Below, piece by piece: positions 30,353 to 38,478 of a DNA stretch of 52,020 bases. Within the stretch, counting starts at the first letter, position 1, and each line of letters starts with the position of its first letter. A program made the translations under genes and the position numbers. The notes below the pieces were generated by a model, which was not told the origin of the DNA, made no database searches, and saw nothing but the letters and a program-made list of their open reading frames with translations. Origin of the DNA: JARYGU01 sp033795365 (GTDB lineage Bacteria; Pseudomonadota; Alphaproteobacteria; Rhizobiales; Rhizobiaceae); contig JARYGU010000029.1 of the NCBI GenBank assembly GCA_033795365.1, forward strand, positions 1 through 52,020, read 5' to 3'.

Positions 30353-31477
30353 ATGACGAAAACGAATATATCGGAGATCGCCGTCATCGGCGGCGGGCTG
30401 GTCGGCGCATCCATCGCATGGGGGCTCGCGCGCTCGGGCCTGAACCCGCTCGTGCTCGACGGCGAGGATCTGGATCCGAGGGCGTCGCGGGCGAATTTCG
30501 CGCTGGTCTGGGTCCAGGGCAAGGGTATGGGCGCGCCGCATTATGCGCTCTGGTCGAAGGCGTCCGCCGAAAGATGGCCCGACTTCGCCGCGGCACTCCA
30601 TGCCGATACCGGCATAGACGTGTCGCTGCGGCAGCGGGGGGCCTTCAGCTTCGCGTTGTCGCAGGGTGAGCTCGACACCCTCCACGCCGAGATGAAGGTC
30701 ATCGACCGCGAGACCGACGGGAAAGCCGTGCCTTACGAAGTCCTCGGTCCCGGCGAGACGCGCGACCGCCTGCCGGGGCTCGGGCCGGACGTCGCCGGAT
30801 CCATCTATTCGCCTGCCGACGGCGACGTGAACGCGCTGCGTCTCTTGCGCGCCCTGCATGCGGCTCTCAAGTCGAAAGGCGTGGATTATCGCGCCCGTCA
30901 TGCGGTGGAGCGGATCGAGCCGCTGGCTGACGGCTTCCGGCTTTGCGGCCGTTGGGGAGACCTTTTCGCCCGGCGGATCGTGCTCGCCGCCGGTCTCGGC
31001 AATGCCCATCTGGCGCCGATGGTCGGGCTTGCGGCCCCGCTGAAGCGCAGCAAGGGCCAAGTGCTCGTCACCGAAAGATGCGCGCCCTTCTTTCCCTATA
31101 CCTCCGCCACCATCCGGCAGACGGACGAAGGCGGCGTCATGATCGGCGACAGCGAGGAGACGAACACGTCGTCCACCGCCACGAACCAGGAGATCAGCGC
31201 CGTGCTCGCCGGTCGGGCGATCCGCGTCTTTCCGGCTCTCGCAGACCTGAATATCGTGCGCAGCTGGACCGGCTTCCGCGTCAAGTCCGCCGATGGCCTG
31301 CCGATCTACGAACAGTCTGCCGCCCATCCCGGCGCCTTCATCGCGCTCTGCCATTCCGGCGTTACCCTTGCGGCCAACCATGCGCTCGTCGTGGCCCCCC
31401 AGATCGCAGCCGGCGCGCTTTCGCCCGACCTCGCCCCGTTTCATTCCCGGAGGTTCCATGTTCCGCAGGCTGCGTGA
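30353..31477 (+). CDS. FAD-dependent oxidase subunit (opine oxidase OoxB/NoxB, DAO-type)
   Basis: The protein is 374 aa of the D-amino-acid-oxidase fold. EIAVIGGGLVGASIAWGLAR is the FAD dinucleotide site. The C-terminal SWTGFRVKSADGLPIYE and LCHSGVTLAANHA are conserved in DadA/SoxB-like subunits. Together with the following [2Fe-2S] protein and large flavoprotein it forms the three-subunit oxidase seen for octopine/nopaline and hydroxyproline. The enzyme cleaves a secondary amine to an amino acid and a keto acid, or oxidises a D-amino acid. The ATG at 30353 is chosen (GGAACGG upstream); 30332 and 30338 are alternatives. Confidence 0.85.
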   Translation: MTKTNISEIAVIGGGLVGASIAWGLARSGLNPLVLDGEDLDPRASRANFALVWVQGKGMGAPHYALWSKASAERWPDFAAALHADTGIDVSLRQRGAFSFALSQGELDTLHAEMKVIDRETDGKAVPYEVLGPGETRDRLPGLGPDVAGSIYSPADGDVNALRLLRALHAALKSKGVDYRARHAVERIEPLADGFRLCGRWGDLFARRIVLAAGLGNAHLAPMVGLAAPLKRSKGQVLVTERCAPFFPYTSATIRQTDEGGVMIGDSEETNTSSTATNQEISAVLAGRAIRVFPALADLNIVRSWTGFRVKSADGLPIYEQSAAHPGAFIALCHSGVTLAANHALVVAPQIAAGALSPDLAPFHSRRFHVPQAA

Positions 31478-31763
31478 ACCCGCCGATCCCGTGACCTTCT
31501 CCTTCGACGACCAGCCTTTGCGGGCGGCGCGGGGGCAGAGCCTCGCCTCCGCGCTTCTTGCAGCCGGCGTGGACACCTTCCGCAGCAGCATCGTCGCAGG
31601 CGAGCCGCGCGGGCCCTATTGCATGATGGGCGTCTGCTTCGAGTGCCTGCTGACGGTCGACGGCGTCCGCAACCGCCAGGGCTGCCTTGTGGAGGTGCGC
31701 GACGGCATGGTGGTGACGAGCCAGCACGGCGCATGCGCGCTGCCTGCGGGAGACGCGCGATGA
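31458..31763 (+). CDS. Small [2Fe-2S] subunit of the opine-type oxidase
   Basis: The protein is 101 aa with the ferredoxin-like cysteines C-x4-C-x2-C in PYCMMGVCFECLLTVDG and a fourth in NRQGCLVEV. It carries electrons within the three-subunit dehydrogenase (gamma subunit, SoxD/HcnA-like). The ATG at 31458 has GGAGG 4 bp upstream. It overlaps the upstream gene by 20 bp and the next by 4, so the three are translated together. Confidence 0.85.
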   Translation: MFRRLREPADPVTFSFDDQPLRAARGQSLASALLAAGVDTFRSSIVAGEPRGPYCMMGVCFECLLTVDGVRNRQGCLVEVRDGMVVTSQHGACALPAGDAR

Positions 31764-33241
31764 CGGCGCGCATCCTTTCGGACGCGGGCAGCATCGCCGC
31801 CACCTACGACCTTGCCGTGATCGGGGCGGGGCCGGCCGGGCTTGCGGCGGCCGCCGAGGCGTCCCGCCTGGGCGCGCGCGTGCTTGCGATAGACGAAAAC
31901 GCCGCTCCGGGCGGCCAGATCTACCGCTCCGTCACGCGCAACAGTCCGCGGGACCTGCCGGTCCTGGGGCAGGATTACTGGAACGGGCAGGCGCTTGCGG
32001 ATTCCTTCCTGACGTCGGACCTCGACTACGCGCCCGGGGGTACCGTCTGGAGCCTCGAGCCCGCGACGGCCGGCGACGACGGCAGAGGCATCCGCGCCAG
32101 GATCGGCATCTCGCTGAACGGCGCCGCATGCCTCATCGACGCGAAGGCCGTCATCATCGCGACGGGCGCCATGGAGCGGCCGATGCCGGTTCCCGGCTGG
32201 ACGCTGCCGGGCGTGATGACGGCGGGCGCGGCGCAGATCGCGCTCAAATCGGCAGCGATCGTTCCGGCCGGCCGCGTCGTGCTCGCCGGCTGCGGCCCGC
32301 TCATCTACCTGCTTGCGGCGCAGCTCCTCGATGCCGGCGCGGAGATCGCCGCATTGCTCGACACGACGGACCGGCGCCGGTATCCCGCCGCCGTCCGCCA
32401 TCTTCCGGATTTCCTGCGGTCGCCCTATTTCCGCAAGGGGCTTTCGCTCCTCCTGAAGGTCCGGCGTTCCGTCCCGGTCGTCTCCGGGATCACCGCGCTT
32501 CGCATCCTCGGCGACCGCAAGGCCGAAACGATCGAATTCCACACCGGCCACCGCAAGCGGACCGTCGCTGCCGATTGCGTGCTCCTGCATCAGGGGATCG
32601 TGCCCAATATCAATCTTGCAAGCGCAGCCGGTTGCGCCATCGAATGGAACGAGAGGCAGCGCGCCTTCCAGCCCGCCACCGACACAGAAGGGGGCAGCTC
32701 CCTTCCGGGCATATTCGTCGCCGGCGACGGCGGCGGCATCGGCGGCGCACAGCATGCGGAGGTTTGCGGGCGCATCGCCGCATTTGCCGCACTTCGCACC
32801 ATCGGCCTGGCGGTGCCGGAGACGGCGCTTGCGGCGCTTCGGGAAGAGCGTCGGCGGTTTGCGAAGGGACGGGCCTTCCTCGACACGCTCTATCGGCCCG
32901 CCGAGGCGTTCCGCGCGCCTCCCGATCCGGACACCATCGTCTGCCGTTGCGAGGAGGTGCGGGCAGGCACCCTGCGCGGGATCGTCGCGCTGGGGGTGCC
33001 CGGCCCCAACCAGCTGAAGACCTTCGTGCGCTGCGGCATGGGACCGTGCCAGGGGCGGATGTGCGCGCTCACCGTCTCCGAGATCATGGCCGCAGAGCGC
33101 GGGACGAGCCCGGCCGAGATCGGCACCTATCGCCTGCGCGCGCCGGTCAAGCCCCTGCGGCTGTCGGAAATGGCCGCGATGCCACCGTCTCCATCGGCGG
33201 TGCTCGCCGTCACAGGCCGGTCGCCGGACGAGGGTCCGTGA
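31760..33241 (+). CDS. Large FAD/NAD(P)-binding oxidase subunit with BFD [2Fe-2S] domain (OoxA/NoxA-like)
   Basis: The protein is 493 aa. The N-terminal FAD site is AVIGAGPAGLAAAAEASRLG, with ATGAMERPMPVPGWTLPGVM and a second Rossmann segment VVLAGCGPLIYLLAAQLLD. GIFVAGDGGGIGGAQHAE closes the flavoprotein. The C-terminal BFD-like domain has CRCEEV and CGMGPCQGRMC, giving a C-x-C ... C-x4-C iron-sulfur site. This is the alpha subunit of the opine/D-hydroxyproline/sarcosine-type oxidase. The start ATGA overlaps the small-subunit stop. Confidence 0.88.
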   Translation: MTARILSDAGSIAATYDLAVIGAGPAGLAAAAEASRLGARVLAIDENAAPGGQIYRSVTRNSPRDLPVLGQDYWNGQALADSFLTSDLDYAPGGTVWSLEPATAGDDGRGIRARIGISLNGAACLIDAKAVIIATGAMERPMPVPGWTLPGVMTAGAAQIALKSAAIVPAGRVVLAGCGPLIYLLAAQLLDAGAEIAALLDTTDRRRYPAAVRHLPDFLRSPYFRKGLSLLLKVRRSVPVVSGITALRILGDRKAETIEFHTGHRKRTVAADCVLLHQGIVPNINLASAAGCAIEWNERQRAFQPATDTEGGSSLPGIFVAGDGGGIGGAQHAEVCGRIAAFAALRTIGLAVPETALAALREERRRFAKGRAFLDTLYRPAEAFRAPPDPDTIVCRCEEVRAGTLRGIVALGVPGPNQLKTFVRCGMGPCQGRMCALTVSEIMAAERGTSPAEIGTYRLRAPVKPLRLSEMAAMPPSPSAVLAVTGRSPDEGP

Positions 33242-33273
33242 TCCATCAAGTTCAACCAAGGAAAGGAAAAACA

Positions 33274-33618
33274 ATGACCAACAGGCAGATTCGCACGCCC
33301 ATCATGCACCGGGTCGTCGAGCATAACGGCATGGTCTTCGTGGGCGGGACGACCTGCGACGACGAAAGCCTCGACATGGCAGGGCAGACCCGCGAGATCC
33401 TCGCCAAGGTCGACGGCTACCTGGCCGAAGCCGGGAGCGACAGGACAAAGCTGCTGTCAGCGACGATCTTCGTCACCGATCTCGGCCTGAAGCCGCAGAT
33501 GGATGCCGTCTGGAAGGAATGGCTGGCGCCGGAGCACCTGCCGGTGCGGGCGACCGTCGGCGTGGCCGATCTCGGCGGCGACACGCTGATCGAGATCGTC
33601 GTCACCGCACACAAATAG
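33274..33618 (+). CDS. RidA-family (YjgF) enamine/imine deaminase
   Basis: The protein is 114 aa. NGMVFVGGTTCDD, GQTREILAKVDGYLAEAGSD and LPVRATVGVADLGG (the conserved R-A-T arginine) are RidA family features. RidA proteins hydrolyse reactive imines or enamines to carbonyl plus ammonia. Directly downstream of an imine-producing amine oxidase this role fits well, or it may process a pathway-specific imine. The ATG at 33274 follows AAGGAAAGG. Confidence 0.87.
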   Translation: MTNRQIRTPIMHRVVEHNGMVFVGGTTCDDESLDMAGQTREILAKVDGYLAEAGSDRTKLLSATIFVTDLGLKPQMDAVWKEWLAPEHLPVRATVGVADLGGDTLIEIVVTAHK

Positions 33619-33653
33619 GCCGCATCGGCAACTCCCGTCCAGAAGGCGTTTTC

Positions 33654-34808
33654 ATGAAGATCAGCAATGTCACGATTTACCGGGTGGAGGGCGGCGGCCT
33701 GCGCCCCGTCCTCGTTGAAATCGAAACCGGGGAAGGCATCTCGGGTTTCGGCGAGGCAGGCGTTGCCTACGGCTACGGCGCGCCGGCGGTGGCCGGGATG
33801 CTGGAGGACATGGCGCCTCATCTCGCCGGGCGGGATCCGTCCCGCATACGCGAGATCTGGCAGGATCTCTACGATCACTCCTTCTGGGCCAAGGGCGGCG
33901 GCGCCATCACCTTCGCGGCGATCAGCGCCATCGAACTGGCGCTTTGGGACATAAAGGGCAAGGCGCTCGGCGTTCCCGTGCACGCGCTTCTCGGCGGCGC
34001 GATGCGCCCGGACGTCAAGGTCTATGCCAACGGTTGGAACCACGAACACGACGACGTGGCGAACTGGGCGCGGGCGGCCTCCCGTCCGCTGAAGGACGGC
34101 TACACGGCGCTCAAGTGCTATCCCTTCGCGCATGAGCTGGCGGACGGAACGTTCCGGCACGTATCGGCCCGCATGGTCGACGACGGCCGCTTCCGCCGCG
34201 CGACCGACAGGGTGAAGGCGCTGCGCGCGGAGGTCGGGCCGGAGGTCGAAATCATGCTCGATCTCTCCGGCGGGGTCTGCGACGACCAGCTCGCCCGGTT
34301 CCTCGATGTCTGCCGGGATCTCGAGATCGCCTGGATCGAGGAGCCCGTCGATCCGTTCAATCTGGCGGGGCTTTCGAGGACCGCGCAGCGCACCGCCATC
34401 CCGATCGCCGTCGGCGAGCGCGTCTATGGCCGCGCCGGCTTCCGCAACGTCCTCGACACCGGCGCGGTCTCCATCGTGATGCCCGACGTCGCCAATTGCG
34501 GCGGCCTCCTGGAAGCGGTTCAGATCGCCGGAATGGCGGAGACGTACAATGCGCGCGTCTCGCCGCACAACTGCGCGAGCTCACTCTGCTCGGCGGCCTC
34601 GCTCGTGCTCTGCGCGTCGATTCCGAATGCGATGAATCTGGAGGTCTATCCCTATTTCTCCGACCAGAACACCTATGTCCAGGTCCTGGAAAACCCCCTC
34701 GAGCAAACCATCCGCAAGGGGCGGGCGACGATCGGCGATATGGCCGGCCTCGGCGCCGTCGTGGACCGGAAGGCGCTGCACCCGTTCAAGGCGTTCGCAT
34801 TGCGCTGA
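33654..34808 (+). CDS. Enolase-superfamily enzyme (mandelate racemase/muconate lactonising-like)
   Basis: The protein is 384 aa. Metal ligands Asp203, Glu229 and Glu255 are each 26 residues apart, and the Asp278/His305 dyad follows, the same spacing as mandelate racemase (195, 221, 247, 270, 297). The KxK motif reads Lys154-Cys-Tyr156, so the second lysine is replaced by tyrosine and about 20 extra residues follow. A racemase is therefore unlikely. A dehydratase using the His/Asp side is more plausible, for example on a sugar-acid or hydroxy-acid part of the imported opine. It is the last gene of the opine-type operon; a strong hairpin follows. Confidence 0.85.
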   Translation: MKISNVTIYRVEGGGLRPVLVEIETGEGISGFGEAGVAYGYGAPAVAGMLEDMAPHLAGRDPSRIREIWQDLYDHSFWAKGGGAITFAAISAIELALWDIKGKALGVPVHALLGGAMRPDVKVYANGWNHEHDDVANWARAASRPLKDGYTALKCYPFAHELADGTFRHVSARMVDDGRFRRATDRVKALRAEVGPEVEIMLDLSGGVCDDQLARFLDVCRDLEIAWIEEPVDPFNLAGLSRTAQRTAIPIAVGERVYGRAGFRNVLDTGAVSIVMPDVANCGGLLEAVQIAGMAETYNARVSPHNCASSLCSAASLVLCASIPNAMNLEVYPYFSDQNTYVQVLENPLEQTIRKGRATIGDMAGLGAVVDRKALHPFKAFALR

Positions 34809-34809
34809 A

Positions 34810-34847
34810 CGGGAAGGAATGTGGACGCCGCTCCACATCCCTTCCCG
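34810..34847. terminator. Long hairpin between convergent genes (bidirectional terminator)
   Basis: CGGGAAGGAATGTGGA (34810-34825) pairs with TCCACATCCCTTCCCG (34832-34847) with one A/C mismatch and a six-base loop CGCCGC. It begins 1 bp after the enolase-family stop and lies 24 bp from the beta-lactamase stop, so it can end both transcripts. There is no T-tract. Confidence 0.75.
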
Positions 34848-34871
34848 TCGATAACCGGCCGGGCGACGATC

Positions 34872-35693
34872 TCACTGCTGCTTCAGGATCTCCGGCAGGG
34901 CCTCGATGAGGCGCGCCCGGGCGGCGAAGCTTGCGGGTTCGTCCGATTTCTCGGTTCCGATCTCCAGCCTTGCAAAGACCACCTGGTATTCGTCCTTTTC
35001 CGCCCAGCCGACGAACCAGCCGAGGGGGCGGTTGCGGTCGATCTCGCCGGCCGCGTCACGAAGCCACCCGCTGCCCGTCTTGCCGCGGACGGTCCAGCCG
35101 TCCTTTGCCGCATAGACCGGGATGATCGCGCGGGTCATGTCGTAAGCCTTGTCCGAAAGCGGCAGCGCATGAATGAAGAAGCGGCGGACGAAATTCGCCT
35201 GCTCGTCCGGCGAAATGACGAGCGAGGACATCAGCCAGGATTGAGTGAGGCCGTTCTCGCCCGGCCTGCCGGACACGTCGGCATTGCCGTAGCCGAGTTT
35301 CGCCACATAGTCGGCAAAGCGCTCCTCGCCGAGCCGGCGTGTGATCTCCCGCGAATACCACAGGATCGAATCCTTTTCCCAGATGGTCGGATCGACGGTC
35401 TTCTGCTCACGCTTGCTGCCCTTGAATTCCGGCCTGTAGTCCCAGGTGGGATTGTGCTCGTCCTGAAGAATTCCGGCGTCGTAACCGATCAGCGCCAACG
35501 GGAGCTTGAAGCTCGACATCGGGGTGAAGCGTTCGTCGCAGATCCCCTCCCGATGAAGCGTCTCGCCGGTGACGGCATCGAGGATGACGGTGCATTCGAT
35601 GCGGGAGGCGGCATATGCGGGCTGCTGCAGGCCGAGACCGAGCGCCGTCAGGAGAACGCTGAGGCCCATCTTCAGTTCACGCGGGATCGTCAT
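34872..35693 (-). CDS. Class D (OXA-type) beta-lactamase
   Basis: The protein is 273 aa with a Sec signal peptide (LSVLLTALGLGLQQPAYA, cleaved near residue 28), so periplasmic. Class D motifs are the catalytic Ser60-x-x-Lys63 (SSFK), Tyr135-Gly-Asn137, Trp153 and Lys205-Thr-Gly207. The S-x-V motif reads Ser109-Ile-Leu111, a Val-to-Leu change at a position near the carbamylated lysine. It hydrolyses penicillin-type drugs by acyl-enzyme formation; the actual spectrum cannot be read. It is divergent from an ampR gene, the arrangement usual for inducible class A or C enzymes. Confidence 0.93.
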   Translation of the reverse strand: MTIPRELKMGLSVLLTALGLGLQQPAYAASRIECTVILDAVTGETLHREGICDERFTPMSSFKLPLALIGYDAGILQDEHNPTWDYRPEFKGSKREQKTVDPTIWEKDSILWYSREITRRLGEERFADYVAKLGYGNADVSGRPGENGLTQSWLMSSLVISPDEQANFVRRFFIHALPLSDKAYDMTRAIIPVYAAKDGWTVRGKTGSGWLRDAAGEIDRNRPLGWFVGWAEKDEYQVVFARLEIGTEKSDEPASFAARARLIEALPEILKQQ

Positions 35694-35755
35694 TCCAAAG
35701 CTCCATGTCCGATGCGATGCCTCTGGTTAGGCGGATTGAGGGAAATGGACAAACG

Positions 35756-35788
35756 ATGTTATCTCGCGGGACATGCAAATTGAATTTG
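35756..35788. promoter_or_regulatory. Candidate AmpR operator region between bla and ampR
   Basis: ATGT (35756-35759), 11 bp, ACAT (35771-35774) has the LysR-type T-N11-A form. CAAATT-G-AATTTG (35776-35788) is a perfect palindrome immediately beside it, 7 bp before the ampR ATG. Both lie in the 102-bp gap between the divergent genes, as AmpR sites do. Binding by AmpR is inference. Confidence 0.55.
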
Positions 35789-35795
35789 GGCTCCC

Positions 35796-36677
35796 ATGGT
35801 CAGACCGCATCTTCCGCTGAACGCGTTACGCGCCTTCGAGGCGTCGGCGCGGCATCTGAGCTTCACGCGCGCCGCGATCGAGCTCTGCGTAACGCAGGCG
35901 GCGGTCAGCCATCAGGTGAAGCTGCTCGAGGAGCGCCTGAACGTGACGCTCTTCAAACGGCTGCCGCGCGGACTGATGATCACCGCGGAGGGCGAGGCGC
36001 TGCTGCCGGTGCTCAGCGATTCCTTCGACCGGATGGCCGACATGCTGGAGCGCTTCCAGGGCGGACACCTTCGCGACGTGCTCACCATCGGGGCGGTCGG
36101 GACCTTCGCGGTCGGGTGGCTCCTGCCGCGACTCGGCGATTTCCGCGATCGCCATCCCTTCATCGACGTCCGGCTTTCGACCAACAACAACCGCGTCGAC
36201 ATTGCGGCGGAGGGCCTGGATTTCGCCATCCGCTTCGGCAACGGCGCCTGGCACAGCACGGAGGCGGAGCGGCTGTTCGAGGCGCCGCTTTCGCCGCTCT
36301 GCGTGCCGGAGATCGCAGGGCGGCTGAAACGGCCGGAGGACCTCGCCAAGGAGACGCTGCTCAGGTCCTATCGCACAGACGAGTGGCCGGGCTGGTTCGA
36401 GGCGGCGGGGATCACGTCGCCGGCGCCGGTGATGAAGGGCATCGTCTTCGATTCCTCGCTTGCGATGATGGAGGCGGCGATGCAGGGCGCAGGCGTGGCG
36501 CTTTCGCCGCCGCTGATGTTCTCCCGCCAGCTTTCGAGCGGCATGATCCATCAGCCGTTCGAGATCTACACCTCCAGGGGCAGCTATTGGCTCACGCATC
36601 TGAAATCGCGCGCGCCCACGCCGGCAATGCGCGCCTTCCGCGACTGGCTGCTGCCGCTGGCGCGCGAGGCGGGATGA
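35796..36677 (+). CDS. ampR: AmpR, LysR-type regulator of beta-lactamase expression
   Basis: The protein is 293 aa. LPLNALRAFEASARHLSFTR and the following AAIELCVTQAAVSHQVK agree almost residue for residue with enterobacterial AmpR. LLPVLSDSFDRMADMLERF, STNNNRVDIAAEGLDFAIR and GSYWLTHLKSRAPTPAMR continue the match to the C-terminus. AmpR senses muropeptides from peptidoglycan recycling and switches the divergent beta-lactamase gene on. Here the partner is an OXA enzyme instead of AmpC. Confidence 0.9.
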   Translation: MVRPHLPLNALRAFEASARHLSFTRAAIELCVTQAAVSHQVKLLEERLNVTLFKRLPRGLMITAEGEALLPVLSDSFDRMADMLERFQGGHLRDVLTIGAVGTFAVGWLLPRLGDFRDRHPFIDVRLSTNNNRVDIAAEGLDFAIRFGNGAWHSTEAERLFEAPLSPLCVPEIAGRLKRPEDLAKETLLRSYRTDEWPGWFEAAGITSPAPVMKGIVFDSSLAMMEAAMQGAGVALSPPLMFSRQLSSGMIHQPFEIYTSRGSYWLTHLKSRAPTPAMRAFRDWLLPLAREAG

Positions 36678-36755
36678 TCGCAGGCGGAAAGGGTGAGCGG
36701 CGCCGCTCGTCTGCCGCGCCGCACTCTTTTCCCTGCCGGGGCATGGCAAAGCAGG

Positions 36756-37661
36756 TCAAAGCCCCAGCGGCTGCGGAAAACCGGGGGATGGCGTAAGCGG
36801 CTGAAAGGCCGTGCGCAGCATATCGACCATTCCATCGACCGCGGGGCTGGAGTGATAGGGATTGCGGCGAAGGACCACGCGGGAGGAATCGATCGGCGGG
36901 AATCCGTCCGCCTGCGTGAGCTCACGCCCGTCGGGCGGAATATTGCTGCGGGCAAGCGGCGCGACGCCGAGGCCGGCCGATACCGCCATGCGCAGGCCGC
37001 TGCTGGTGTCGCAGCTATAGGCGACGCGGTAGGCGATCGCATGGTTTTCCAGCGAGCGGATCGCGAAATCGCGGCACCAGTTGGAGTTCCAGTAGAGCGC
37101 GACGGGCAGGGGCTTCATGAGGTGGCGCTCATGCGTGGCCGATGTGACCCAGACCGTCGGGTCGATGCCGAGCACTTCCCCGCCGGTCCGCCCGTTCCAG
37201 TCGAAAACCACGGCAAGATCGAGTTCGTCCCTTTCGAGGGCGGCAAGCTGCTGGGAGGAGTAGCCGCACAGCACCGTCACCTCCACCGCCGGATGGCGTT
37301 CGGAAAAGGCGGCGAGTGCGCGGGGAAGGATCGTCTGGCTGTATTCCTCCGGAATGCCGATGCGCACGGGACCGTCGAGCGGCTTCTCGCGCATCGCCGC
37401 CGTGGTCTCGTCGACGAGGCCGACGATCCGTCGGGCATAGGGCAGGAGCCGGCGACCCTCCTCGGTGAGCGCCACGCCACGCGGGCCGCGGCCGAAAAGC
37501 GGCTTGCCGATGACGTCCTCCAGCCGGCGCACCTGCATGCTGACCGCCGACTGGGTGCGTCCGACGGCCTCGGCCGCGCGGGTGAAGTTTTCCGTGTCGG
37601 CGATGACGAGGAAGGTTCTGAGCAATTCGCTCTCAAGGGGTAGCTGCATTTTTGACGCCAT
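36756..37661 (-). CDS. LysR-family regulator
   Basis: The protein is 301 aa (MASKMQLPLE start; an ATG at 37649 is an alternative). The winged helix reads LRTFLVIADTENFTRAAEAV then RTQSAVSMQVRRLED, and the effector domain follows. It is divergent from a DUF1127 gene across a 91-bp gap holding CACAA-N5-TTGTG. LysR plus DUF1127 is a recurring rhizobial pair, so the small gene is the probable target. Confidence 0.87.
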   Translation of the reverse strand: MASKMQLPLESELLRTFLVIADTENFTRAAEAVGRTQSAVSMQVRRLEDVIGKPLFGRGPRGVALTEEGRRLLPYARRIVGLVDETTAAMREKPLDGPVRIGIPEEYSQTILPRALAAFSERHPAVEVTVLCGYSSQQLAALERDELDLAVVFDWNGRTGGEVLGIDPTVWVTSATHERHLMKPLPVALYWNSNWCRDFAIRSLENHAIAYRVAYSCDTSSGLRMAVSAGLGVAPLARSNIPPDGRELTQADGFPPIDSSRVVLRRNPYHSSPAVDGMVDMLRTAFQPLTPSPGFPQPLGL

Positions 37662-37686
37662 CGGTTTTTCTTATGGCAGGCATTCT

Positions 37687-37701
37687 CACAATTCGTTTGT
37701 G
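37687..37701. promoter_or_regulatory. Inverted repeat CACAA-N5-TTGTG in the LysR/DUF1127 gap
   Basis: CACAA (37687-37691), TTCGT, TTGTG (37697-37701) extends outward to ATTC...GAAT with a one-base offset. It is 26 bp from the LysR start codon and 51 bp from the DUF1127 start. This is a good candidate operator for the divergent LysR. Confidence 0.5.
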
Positions 37702-37752
37702 GAATGTCAAAGGGCGGCGAAGATGGTGCGGTGACAACCGGAATCGACGGCC

Positions 37753-38040
37753 ATGGATACTCGCGCGCTCTTCTCCTTTTTCGTACAATTGATTGAGACC
37801 TGGCGGCGGCGCGAGGCGGATTGGTGCGCGCTTGCACTGATCACGGCGCGCAGGAACGATCACCTGCTGCGCGATGCCGGCCTGACGCGGGAGGAGGCTG
37901 AGGCGCTGCTTGCCGGCGATACACCTCAGAGCGGCTGTCCGTCGGGACCGACGAGGCCGTGCTCGCGGTATACGTCCATCTCGTCGCCGGCGATGAAGGC
38001 GAATATCTTCGGCCCGCCGGCGCGGCGCTGGAGCAGATAG
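37753..38040 (+). CDS. DUF1127-containing small protein with an extended tail
   Basis: The protein is 95 aa. Residues about 18-55 (WRRREADWCALALITARRN then DHLLRDAGLTREEAEALL) are the Arg-rich DUF1127 helix pair. These small proteins in alphaproteobacteria influence phosphate, carbon or RNA metabolism. Usual members end soon after the domain. Here the frame runs another 40 residues through the 3' end of the opposite-strand gene before a stop at 38040, a 115-bp antisense overlap. The native stop seems to have been lost, or the intergenic region deleted. Confidence 0.65.
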   Translation: MDTRALFSFFVQLIETWRRREADWCALALITARRNDHLLRDAGLTREEAEALLAGDTPQSGCPSGPTRPCSRYTSISSPAMKANIFGPPARRWSR

Positions 38041-38390
38041 ACGAGATCGAAGGAGATGGTCGCCGTGCTGCCGTCCTTCTTGGCATAATCCGCGACGTAG
38101 AAGACCCGCACGCGGTCATGGCCGTCATAGAGGGACGCCGTCTCGACATGGTCGATGCGCATCGTCTTGGTGCCGATCGCCTTGTAGAAGGCATAGGCTT
38201 CGACGAGCATGCCCGCGAAGCGCTCGTCGTTCCTGCCGGCGACGATCCCGCCCTTGACGGAAAGCGAAAGGAAATCCTCGGCGAAGAAGGAACGGATGAG
38301 ATCCGTCTCGACCCGTTCGCCAAGCGAGCGTTCATAGGCGTCCGCATAGCGGCGGAAGAAGCTGTCGTAGTCGGGGCTCGTCTCGGTCAT
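37926..38390 (-). CDS. NTF2/SnoaL-like protein
   Basis: The protein is 154 aa with the alpha+beta cone layout of the NTF2-like superfamily: an N-terminal helix (YDSFFRRYADAYERSLGERV), SFFAEDFLSLSVKGGIVAGR, and a central sheet ending FDLVYLLQRRAGGPKIFAF. Such proteins bind or convert small hydrophobic ligands, and no catalytic set is clear here. The ATG at 38390 is used. It runs alongside the downstream end of the DUF1127 frame. Function unknown. Confidence 0.7.
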   Translation of the reverse strand: MTETSPDYDSFFRRYADAYERSLGERVETDLIRSFFAEDFLSLSVKGGIVAGRNDERFAGMLVEAYAFYKAIGTKTMRIDHVETASLYDGHDRVRVFYVADYAKKDGSTATISFDLVYLLQRRAGGPKIFAFIAGDEMDVYREHGLVGPDGQPL

Positions 38391-38478
38391 CGCATGCCAA
38401 CCTTCGAAAGATCCATTGCATCCCGGCCTCCGGGACCGGCAACGCCCGGAACGCGGGCCGGTTCCCCCGAACCTCTCC

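Noticed and set aside
26095..34808. Ti or other opine plasmid fragment
   Set aside because: No vir, tra, rep or T-DNA features occur, and core chromosomal genes follow a few kilobases downstream; only the catabolic module resembles occ.
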